Shown: positions 55,267 through 64,000 of the stretch, piece after piece
Layout: every line of letters begins with the position of its first letter
Numbering within the stretch: position 1 is the stretch's first letter
Assembly (NCBI RefSeq): GCF_020283565.1
Contig: NC_060060.1
Span: forward strand, 42,284,001 to 42,348,000
Length of the DNA stretch: 64,000 nt
Source: Trifolium pratense
Lineage: Eukaryota > Streptophyta > Magnoliopsida > Fabales > Fabaceae
Reading direction: 5' to 3'
Translations under genes and position numbers: made by a program
Notes under the pieces: model-generated
Told to the model about the DNA's origin: nothing
Databases searched by the model: none
What the model saw: the letters and a program-made list of their open reading frames with translations, nothing else

Positions 55267-57574
55267 ATGGATTCAGGATCTTTGAGTTCTTCCGCCGTCA
55301 AAATTGGATCACGCTATCCTCTTCAGAGAAAGACTTCCAAAGATAATGTAACAAACCAACCTTTTCTCCTTCTGCCTCCAAATCTTTCTTAATTACGCTT
55401 TTAATCATCAATTTACGGATTTAATTATGCAGATCTTTTGCGATTAGGGTTTCAATCTAAATTCAGATTTTAATAATCAAATTGGGGGTTTTCTCACTAT
55501 TTGTATAACTAACTAGTCTACAGATTGTCGATGGATTTTCAAACATCTACATGATAAACTGATAATTTACTTTCTGAATTTTTGTTTATAAAAATCAAGT
55601 TTTTGACCCTTTAAATGTTTGATTTGTTTGTCACCATTTTGCAAATCTTTCATAATTAGGGTTTTAATTCTAAAATAAATTAGGGCTTTTGTCAGTAATT
55701 GGATAAGTAAATAATCTAATCTAATTATGCAAATCTTTCACGATTAGGGTTTGTAAATCCAGATTTTAATAACAAATTGGGGGTTTTGTCAGTAATTGGA
55801 TAAGTAAGCACCAAGAATCTAGAAGAAACTGGGAATATTTTTTTGAAAACTGAAACTGGGAATATTTTAAAAACATTTTTCATAGAATAAACAAGATCTT
55901 TACTTTCTGAATTTGTTTATAAAAATCATGTATTTGATCCTTTATTGATTGATTGTTTTGTCACCAGTTGGACAGATTTATACCGAATAGATCCGCAATG
56001 GACTTCGATTATGCTCACTACATGCTAACAGAAGGGGCTAAAGGTAAGGAAAACCCAGTTGTGTGCTCCCCTTCCAGAGAGGCTTACAGGAAGCTACTTG
56101 CAGAATCTTTGAACATGAACCGGACCAGAATTCTAGCTTTCAAGAACAAGCCGCCTACACCAGTTGATTTGATCCCTCATGAGATTACTTTATCAACTCA
56201 TCAACAAGATAGAACCGCCAAGCCAAGGCGAATTATTCCTCAGGTGCATTATTGAAATCTGATTGATATTCCCCATATTATGTCATTATTAGTTATAGTT
56301 ATTCATTTTGGTTCTTTGATTGCATGAATGTACTCCAATTTGATTTGAAATTTTTGAAATTCATATGGATCTGAATTGTTTTCTTAATTCTTAGTAGTTT
56401 GTTTGGTGTGAAACCACAATTTTATGCAACTTTGTGCTAATTGATTTGTTGGTTTTTCAGACTTCTGAGAGGACATTGGATGCTCCTGACCTTGTGGATG
56501 ATTATTACCTCAATTTATTGGATTGGGGAAGTGCCAATGTTCTTGCTATAGCACTTGGAAACACAGTGTATTTGTGGGATGCATCAAACGGTTCCACTTC
56601 AGAACTCGTTACCGTGGATGACGAAAACGGCCCGATCACATCCGTAAGCTGGGCTCCTGATGGGCGTCATATTGCTGTTGGTTTGAACAACTCTGAAGTT
56701 CAACTGTGGGATACTGCTTCGGATAAGCAGGTATTTTATACTTGTCTAGTGTTATCCTTAAAAATCAACATTTTGAACTATATTGATTGATTATCCAGTT
56801 CATACTAGTTTACTAATGTCGTTTGTTATTCTTGTTATGTTTCTACAGTTGAGAACTTTAAGAGGTGGGCATAGGCAGCGTGTGGGGTCTTTGGCATGGA
56901 ACAATCACATACTAACAACTGGAGGGATGGATGGTAGAATCATCAATAATGATGTAAGAATTAGATCACCCATTGTTGAAACATACAGAGGGCATGAGCA
57001 AGAAGTTTGTGGGTTGAAATGGTCTGCTTCAGGTCAACAATTAGCCAGTGGAGGGAATGATAATCTACTTTATATCTGGGATAGAGGTACAGCATCTTCT
57101 AGTTCCCCAACACAGTGGCTTCACAGGCTTGAGGATCATACATCTGCAGTAAAGGCACTTGCTTGGTGTCCTTTCCAAGGGAATTTGCTAGCTACTGGTG
57201 GAGGTAGTGGCGATCGAAGCATCAAGTTTTGGAATACACACACAGGTGCATGCTTGAACTCAGTTGACACTGGGTCTCAGGTATGTTCCCTGTTGTGGAA
57301 CAAGAATGAGAGGGAGTTGCTCAGCTCTCATGGATTTACACAGAATCAGCTAACACTTTGGAAATATCCTTCAATGGTGAAGATGGGAGAGCTCAATGGT
57401 CACACTTCAAGAGTTCTTTATATGGCGCAGAGCCCGGATGGTTGCACAGTGGCAACAGCAGCCGCAGACGAAACATTGAGGTTTTGGAATGCTTTTGGCA
57501 CTCCAAAAGTAGTTGCCAAAGCTGCGCCAAAAGCGAGAGCTGAGCCATTTTCACATATTAATCGCATTCGATAA
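55267..57574 (+). CDS. CDC20: CDC20, activator of the anaphase-promoting complex (WD40)
   Basis: Four exons: 55267-55347, 55968-56243, 56461-56730 and 56849-57574. They total 1353 nt, or 450 residues. The N-terminal C-box is DRFIPNR (29-35), a KEN box sits in GAKGKENPV (54-56) and an ILAFKNKP motif follows. Seven WD40 blades cover the rest ([67 protein letters not shown]). The C-terminal IR tail (HINRIR) binds the APC/C. CDC20 recruits mitotic cyclins and securin for ubiquitination and is the spindle-checkpoint target. All landmarks are intact. The promoter has two MSA-like motifs and a TATA run. It resembles Arabidopsis CDC20.1/CDC20.2 very closely. Confidence 0.95.
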
Positions 57575-58264
57575 GCAGCAATATTTGAAACAGTTTGGAA
57601 AACCAAGTTGTTTTTTTCTGGTTGAATACATCTACTCCACAGTAGCCGCAAAAGCAAATGTGTAAATATAGAGGATGGAGTTGTTTTTATGAGACTTGAA
57701 TGTACATTGTATGTAACATATAATAGTGGAAAACAACACTTCATTTGCCCGTGGAGTAGTCACACCACTTGTGATGAACCACGTATATCGGTCTTCTTGC
57801 TTATTTTTTTCTGCTTGCTGAGTCTGAACTATTTGTGATTGACAATTAGATCTTATGGTCATGGTAAAAATTTGGAATAAACTGTCAATTGAAACTTAAG
57901 TAAATGAAAATGATGAGAAAATAAACCCTCGAGTAAATAAAAATGATAGGTGGTTGTGAAATCCATTGTTTTTGATAAAAATTCTGATAGAGGATTAGAT
58001 AGTAGTTAATTAAATAATTATTAGGTGGTAGTTAATAAAATAATTTAGAAGTAGAATTTATTTTGTTATTTGATTGTTGGTATTTTTGAGGATGACACAT
58101 TAAGTCATTTTGTTCCTTCATCACTTTGTCCCATTGGGGATTCAACAAATCTAAGGGCTGATAAGCATTGAAAGTCACTCTGTCCATCTTCATCACTTTG
58201 TCTTAGTGGCAAAAGATAACTGTCGGAGAAGATCCTTAATTTGGTAGACCAAGTGGAAGCGGGG
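57575..58264. other. CDC20 3' UTR and intergenic DNA
   Basis: No gene. The right end abuts the inverted PWWP fragments. Confidence 0.4.
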
Positions 58265-58430
58265 TTGGCGTAAACCAAAACTATTGGATATTGAAACCAA
58301 AACTAGTATAGAGATTACAATGAAAAGCACTTGCATGCTAGCATCTTCCCTTCCAAGCAGTTTGACCAGAGTTTCAAATCGAGGAGAGGTCAGATGATGT
58401 GAAAATGAGGTCGTCGGAGCAAAGTATTTG
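58265..58430 (-). pseudogene. Second, shorter inverted fragment of PWWP exon 1 and intron 1
   Basis: The minus strand reads CTCCGACGACCTCATTTTCA, then TCAAACTGCTTGGAAGGGAA and GATGCTAGCATGCAAGTGC. This matches the end of exon 1 and the donor of the PWWP gene at 62013, but the donor GT has become GC and the start is missing. It is fused at about 58430 to intron 2 sequence of the larger copy, so two truncated copies lie head to tail. Confidence 0.75.
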
Positions 58431-58507
58431 AAGTTTCTAAAGATGTATGACTAAGCCCTTCATAACAGTATTATAGGATCCAAAATTGGTTTAATCATAA
58501 GCAATAC

Positions 58508-59109
58508 CTAATTTATATTGCTTCTTCAACATTTGCCTCTCGAGTTCAAGAGCGTGGAGAATAACATCTTCTCTACATGCATACTTCTCTCTTTTCTTCA
58601 ATGGCATACCCTTGGCAGACTCTAATCTTTCAATGCATCCATCAAATTCACCGCATCAAAACAACTTCACACACTTTGATTTCTCCAAATTATACCATTC
58701 TCAGTTAAAAAATATACCAACACAAATAACAAGAAAAATCAACACAAATACCACTAATAACAGTCAACAATCACTTCATTTGATAATCACAAAATTAACA
58801 AGCCTTCATAATTTCATGACAGAAAAAATATTTTTTTCTTTTGACAAATATCTACTCTGCAGTGTGAATTGAACTAAAAGTTGAAACCAAAAAAATTGAA
58901 TTTTGACAGATTAAAATGTAAAGCACTTACACGATAGCATCTTCTCTTCCGAGCAACTTAACCGGAGTTTCAGATCGAGAAGAGGTTGGATTATAAGAAC
59001 TGGCAAGGTCGTCGGAGCAGAGTATTTAACCAGGCCACCACGAACCGTTGCTTCTTTGAAACCAAACGAGGGATCAAACAACGCTAACCAATGCGCTTAA
59101 ACCATCCAT
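58508..59109 (-). pseudogene. Inverted, decayed copy of the PWWP gene (exons 1-2)
   Basis: Exon 1 (59109-58931, 179 nt) and exon 2 (58701-58508, 194 nt) have exactly the lengths of the intact gene's first two exons at 62013-62191 and 62431-62624. Homology covers the 5' UTR (to about 59215), intron 1 and the start of intron 2 (to about 58431). Exon 1 reads MDGLSALVSVV, stop, SLVWFQRSNGSWWPG, stop, ILCSDD. Exon 2 keeps MPLKKREKYA but has a stop after KLF. The exon 2 acceptor AG has become TG. It is clearly non-functional as a protein gene and lies head-to-head with the intact gene. Confidence 0.88.
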
Positions 59110-59772
59110 CTCCTCCTCCTCCTGCCCTCTCCTCATCACTTTCATTCGCTTCCTAGATTTTGCTATATTTATTCATCGAAAAAATGAATAGATACGGTAG
59201 CTCAACTACCATTAACAACGATCATGAACGAAAGAGGCTCCTCAATGGATAGTTCATAAAATAAGATGTGGATTAGAGTCACAATCTCCTTAACAAACTC
59301 ACAATATCTAAAAATGTAGATGAGAGAGGCTCCTCAATGGATAGTTCAAGACCCTAATAAGCTCCACCTATATCTTAGATTAATCCATTAATATTGAGTT
59401 ATTATCCATTATACACCAAATGGTAAGTTAGTAAAACATTATGCATTCATGTTCACATAATGTAAGCTCCACCTATGTCTTAATCCATGGTTTCTCTACC
59501 CGTAGACTTATATCCCATTTTGTAACAAAGTTTTAAACAAAAGGTGAATTTGGTTATAAATCATAATTTACATAAGTGGTTTATTTATTTATTTATAAAA
59601 GGAAAATGTTATTTGAACAATAACTTTCAAATAAAAATACGACAATTTATATATTCATGTCACTTTTAAATTTTTTTAAATAATTTTTGCACATTTCAGG
59701 AACCATACATAAAGAAAGATAGAATACGGTAAATGATAGGACATGATGATGGAAACCCGAAATTTATAGGTG

Positions 59773-60835
59773 CAAAAGTATATATTATTATCGAAACATT
59801 ATAAGTTCTTCTTCTAAGTAAAATCAAAAAACATTTGGCTTTTTTGGATTGTTCTTTTATGGAAATATAGTATTAAATTACAAACATTTGAAGTGTTTTT
59901 TTTTTACTAAATATTTTTTATATACAATTTTTGACTAAATATTTCAAGTAAATATACTAAATATTTTATTAAATAGATTTATAAATTGAGGGAACGATGA
60001 AACACAAAATAACAAATTAACAATCTAAAGATCAACCCTCCTCAAATATAATCCCCTCCTCTTGACTTAAATAAACCACACCGTTTCCTTCTTTTGCCAA
60101 TATGAATATCGAAAAACTGCGTGAATGAGCATTTGGCCACAACACAGTCACAAATACACACAACCATTCTTCATCCAATGTTGAATCTTCATCATCGTCG
60201 TCATTATCATTAATAAACAATAATATGGATAATGTCACCAACAAAAACATGATGATGACAAATGCTTATGTTGCTTCTATTCATCCAGATCTCCTTGGAG
60301 GCTTAGTATCACACTCACTAGAGCCAACATCATATCCGATATTCATCACCATTTGTAGCAACAAACGATCGGTGACATTATCCATATTACTGTTTATTAA
60401 TGATGACAACGATGATGAAGATTTAACGTTGGATGAAGAATGGTTGTGTGTATTTGTGACTATGTTGTGACGAAACGCCCATTCACGCAATTTTTCAATA
60501 TTCATATTGGCAAAAGAAAGAGAATGTGTGGTTTATTTAAGCCAAGAGGAGGGGAGCGTATTATATTTGAGGAGGATTAGCCTATAGATTGTTAATTTGT
60601 TATTCTGTATTTCATCGTTACCTCAATTTATAAATCTATTTAATAAAATATTTAGTATATATAACTTTACTCGAAATATTTAGTCAAAAATTATATCAAA
60701 AAAAATATTTAGTAAGAAAAATAACTTTAAATGTTTGTAATTTAATACTATATTTCCATAAAAGAACAATCCAAAAAGCCAAATGTTTTTTTATTTTACT
60801 TAGAGGAAGAAATTGATAATAATATATACTTTCAT
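59773..60835. repeat. Long inverted repeat (arms of about 450 bp, spacer of about 130 bp)
   Basis: The left arm (about 59773-60239) and right arm (about 60370-60835) are inverted copies, closely similar by eye over more than 400 bases. Shared segments include ACATTTGGCTTTTT, GAACAATCC/GGATTGTTC, AATTGAGG and ATGGATAATGTCACC. Each arm, read toward the centre, contains an open frame starting MNIEKLRE (right arm, minus strand, 60505-60281, 74 codons; the left arm has a stop after MNIEKLRE). The frames run into the unique spacer (60240-60369). I do not recognise the protein. Confidence 0.85.
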
Positions 60836-61110
60836 ATTCTCATATATTATACGACAACTTATAATTTATTGTTATAGTTTTATAAGCATTACTCACCTAA
60901 AATAATCCTTCCACATTTCAGGACATTAAGTTGTCGTCTTTTTATCCATAGATTTTTTTTTGAAAATTGTCCATAGAAAATTGTTCATATAATATATGAG
61001 TAGGTTTTACAAATATCCAACCATGCCCATAGTATAATCAATTATTTAATGTGTCAAAAAAAATTCAATTATTTAACATTTATATATTTTTTCTCTATAA
61101 AAAAAATATA

Positions 61111-61112
<2 letters not shown>

Positions 61113-61149
<37 letters not shown>
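61113..61149. repeat. (AT)n microsatellite
   Basis: About 18 AT units without interruption. Confidence 0.9.
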
Positions 61150-61151
<2 letters not shown>

Positions 61152-61178
61152 ACTTAATCAATAGAAACCACGCTCCTA

Positions 61179-61707
61179 GGCATGACAATGGGACGGGGCG
61201 GAGACGAATTTTGCTCTCTCAAAATCCAAACCCATAAAGTTTGGGTTTTCCCAAACTCATCCTAAATTCGAGCGGGGATAAAAAATATAACCCCAAACTC
61301 ATACCCAACGGGGGGTTGAGTATTTTAGAATTTAAATGTCCAAAATTATTTTCTCTCAATAATTTCTTTTTTAAAATAAAGAAAAAAAATAGAAAAAATA
61401 GTTTGTTTAATAGTAAAATTAAAAATAACAAATAAACATATGAATGTAATTTAAGAGATTGTTTAAGCGTTTCTAATTTAAAATATGTGAAATCTAATTT
61501 TTAGTATAAATGGGACGGGTATAAATGTACTCATTACCCACCCCAACCCCATCTTTTGAAATCGATGAAAACGCAAACCCGAACTCAAACTCAGTCAACT
61601 CAAGTTTTCTCCATCAAAGTAGGTATGATTTGAACGGATACCCGCGGGTATGAGTTTTATCGTCATGTCTTACCCGCGGGCATGGGTCCCACATCATTAA
61701 AAAACAA
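61179..61707. mobile_element. GC-end repeat insertion flanked by 14-bp direct repeats
   Basis: AAACCACGCTCCTA occurs at 61165-61178 and 61708-61721. The insert begins GGCATGACAATGGGACGGGG, has TACCCGCGGGTATGAG and TTTTATCGTCATGTCTTACC near the right, and ends in an A-rich CATTAAAAAACAA. The termini look like hAT MITEs of the TAGGNATGRCAAT type, but the long direct repeat and A-rich end would fit retroposition, so the class is open. Confidence 0.55.
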
Positions 61708-62012
61708 AAACCACGCTCCTACTAGAATATTCATTCATTCACCTTACCTAAGTCAAAATTGAAAACCCTACTTACCAAAGTCAAAATTAAAAACCCTAGA
61801 AACGAAATTCCCCAAATCTAAATAAAATTCTGTGCCCTAATCCACATCTCATTTTCACCACTATCTCACTGACAAGCTCTTCCGTTCATCATCATTTCTC
61901 TGCACCGGCGGCAGCTGAGCCACCGTCTCTATACATTTTTTCAGCGGAAAAAACGAAAGCAAAACTGGGGAACCGTAAGAAAGTGAAGAGGAGAGGGGAG
62001 GAGGAGGAGGAG

Positions 62013-63099
62013 ATGGAAGGGTTAAGCCCGTTGGATAGCGCCGTTGGATCCCTCGTTTGGGTCCAACGAAGAAATGGTTCCTGGTGGCCGGGTCAGATAC
62101 TCTGCTCCGACGACGTCACCGGTTCTGATAACCCGACCTCTTCTAGATCCGGAACTCCGGTTAAGCTTCTCGGAAGAGAAGATGCTATTGTGTAAGTGCT
62201 TTTCGTTTTAATCTGTTTACTAGTTATTTTTTCAAAATTCAATTTTTTTGGTTTCATTTTAGTTCATTTCACACTGCAGAGTAGATATTTGTCAAAAAAA
62301 ATTTGATTTTTCTGTCATGAAATTATGAAGACTTAATTTTGTGAATATGGAATGAAGTGATTGTTGACTGATATTACTGATGTCTGTGTTGATTTTTCTC
62401 ATTGTTTGTGTTGGTATTATTTTTTTACAGAGAATGGTATAATTTGGAGAAATCCAAGCGGGTGAAGGCATTCCGATGCGGCGAATTTGATGGTTTAATT
62501 GAAAGGGCGGAGTGCGCCCAGGGTATGCCCTTGAAGAAAAGGGAGAAGTATGCCCGGAGAGAAGATGCTATTCTCCACGCTCTTATGCTCGAGAGGGAAA
62601 TGCTGAAGAAGCAGTATAAATCAGGTATTGCTTCTGACTAAACCAATTTTCGATCATATAATACTGTTATGAAGGGCTTAGTCACACGTCTTCAGAAACT
62701 TTAGGAAATTATTAGGAATTTAGGGAAAAAGTAGTTGAGGAATATTGAGAAATATGTAATGAAGTCGTTTGTGTATGTATATTGAATTTTAAACTAGTGA
62801 AAATTAGGTGTATCTTATAACCTGGTGTGTTTTGTTTTCAGGACCTGGGCAAATGAGCGCAGCATTCAGAGCGAAGAGGAGCAGATGTGTGTACTTACCA
62901 GCTGAGTCTAGTGATTCTCTGGATTACAACGAAACTCCACCCAATATTCCAGTAACATCTTCCCAACTTGGAGGGGAGTATCCTTATCAAAGTTCATTTG
63001 ATGAGGAGAGCGAATCTGATTCTTCTGAAACTGCTTCTATGGATTCTGAATCAGATTCTTCTGAAACAGACAATGACGAAGAAATGAATACATTTTCAG
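62013..63099 (+). CDS. PWWP-domain protein, 5' part (continues beyond the window)
   Basis: Exons 62013-62191, 62431-62624 and 62842-63099 are seen; the last ends at TCAG|GTTTAG in phase 1, so the gene continues past 64000. The frame opens upstream at a GTG; the first ATG is 62013 (MEGLSPLDSAVGSLVW). The PWWP core is VWVQRRNGSWWPGQIL, followed by SRSGTPVKLLGREDAIVEWY, KSKRVKAFRCGEF and MPLKKREKYARREDAILHAL. This block is typical of At3g03140/At1g51745-like plant PWWP proteins, which are nuclear and presumed to read histone methylation or bind DNA. Exon 3 is acidic and Ser-rich (ESESDSSETASMDSESDSSE). An inverted broken copy lies at 58508-59109. Confidence 0.88.
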
Positions 63100-64000
63100 G
63101 TTTAGCATTTACTGTACTTCTTCTATCCTTATATATCTTAACTAAATGATATTATGAATAGTGTTTTAAAAACCGGATCCACAGCCAATCTGGTTAGCAT
63201 ATTTAAATTTTAAAGAAATTATATATGTGAACTCATGGATGGTATATATGTGAACTCAGGATATTATATATTAATCCGATCATTTCTCAAATGTTATATG
63301 TGAATTCATGGATGGTATATTTGTGTTCCTTGTTGCATCATGTAGTGATACTTCAACAATGTGTCTAGTCAATGTAGTAGAGGTTGTTTACTCAAAAAAA
63401 AATATTAGAGGTTAAAATTAGGACAATTGTGTATAAAGAAAATTTTAGGTGACAGTTTTGAAGATTCTGTTTTTCGTCAAATTTGTATGAAGATGGCTAC
63501 TTTCGTTCCATTTATGGTTTTCAGTTGAGAAGGATCCTTTCTAAAATACAATAAGTACATAGCTGGAGGATCAAGGGTACTCTTAAAAAACATAACATAG
63601 ATAACATAAACTCACCTAATATTACAGACAACTTGAATATCACAGAGAGACAGAGTTGAAAAGCTTGACATAGATACAATGGAGTAAGCTTTAAAGTTAC
63701 CCAGTTCTATAATCTATGTGGGTTGGAATTCATATATGGTTTCCTTTATAACTTGTAATGTGAATTTCTGTGGCCATAAATTTGGCGTTAGGAATTTGTA
63801 TTCGTGAATCCATTTTTAAAATCCCTATGGCTATAGTCTATTCCTCCTCCCTCTCGTTTTGGTCATCATTTAGATTTTAGAATGTCTTATATTTTTGGGC
63901 TTATTATTCTTTTGCTCCTGGTGAATATTTCTGTATTGAATTTGTTCTGAGTTTTGTGTTGGACTGTTTAGTTTTAGTTCTATATCACATCATTTTTCTT
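63100..64000. other. Probable PWWP intron 3 (window end)
   Basis: No further exon was recognised. A diverged tandem repeat (TATGTGAACTCATGGATGGTA) occurs at about 63223-63325 in three copies. Confidence 0.45.

Larger units (their letters stand above)
60836..62012. other. Intergenic and PWWP promoter
   Basis: Contains an (AT)n run at 61113-61149, a repeat insertion at 61179-61707, and the PWWP gene promoter with AAACCCTA motifs (61760-61800) and a G/A-rich leader. Confidence 0.45.

Noticed and set aside
57358..57862. Short frames on both strands over the end of CDC20
   Set aside because: Shadows of the CDC20 last exon and its 3' UTR.
58612..58872. 86-codon plus-strand frame
   Set aside because: It is antisense to intron 1 and exon 2 of the inverted PWWP pseudogene and has no motif.

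Overview
The window is plant nuclear DNA. It is AT-rich, with GT-AG introns, organelle-targeted PPR genes, MITEs, SINE-like elements and RNase H scraps of LINEs. Gene content and repeat style suggest a eudicot, most likely a papilionoid legume of the Medicago/pea/chickpea type. That assignment rests on remembered gene and repeat families, not on a search.

Layout. From 1 to 9.4 kb there are two PPR genes in divergent orientation: a four-exon EMB1270-type P-class gene (minus) and an intronless PLS-DYW editing-factor gene (plus), with a LINE RNase H scrap between them. From 10.6 to 24.4 kb lie a PLAC8 gene (minus), a thylakoid-type membrane protein gene resembling DAC (plus) and a two-exon LEA gene of the At5g17165 type (minus) with a 4.4-kb intron. 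From 24.4 to 30 kb the DNA is gene-poor and filled with Stowaway-type MITEs, one nested in another, and SINE-like elements. From 30 to 39.4 kb there is a tandem cluster of three nepenthesin/CDR1-type aspartic proteases. The middle one is frameshifted, and a 1.7-kb foldback element carrying nine 32-bp hairpins lies between the first two. From 40 to 49.4 kb lie a DUF604/fringe-like glycosyltransferase gene (minus) and the rubredoxin/PDZ gene ENH1 (minus). From 51.4 to 57.6 kb lie a group I 12-oxophytodienoate reductase gene and CDC20, both plus. From 58 kb to the end there is an inverted, decayed copy of a PWWP gene, a foldback locus of about 1 kb, and the 5' part of the intact PWWP gene, which runs off the window.

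How the genes relate. There is no operon-like organisation. The themes are organelle RNA processing (EMB1270 and the DYW protein), plastid membranes (DAC-like and ENH1), secreted proteolysis (the aspartic protease cluster), oxylipin-type reduction (OPR) and cell-cycle control (CDC20, with two MSA-like promoter motifs). From memory, PLAC8/DUF604 correspond to near-neighbours in Arabidopsis (At4g23470/At4g23490) and LEA/ENH1 to another adjacent pair (At5g17165/At5g17170). Here the two pairs are interleaved.

All exon boundaries were read by eye from splice sites, frame continuity and remembered homologues. Every multi-exon CDS given as complete sums to a whole number of codons.
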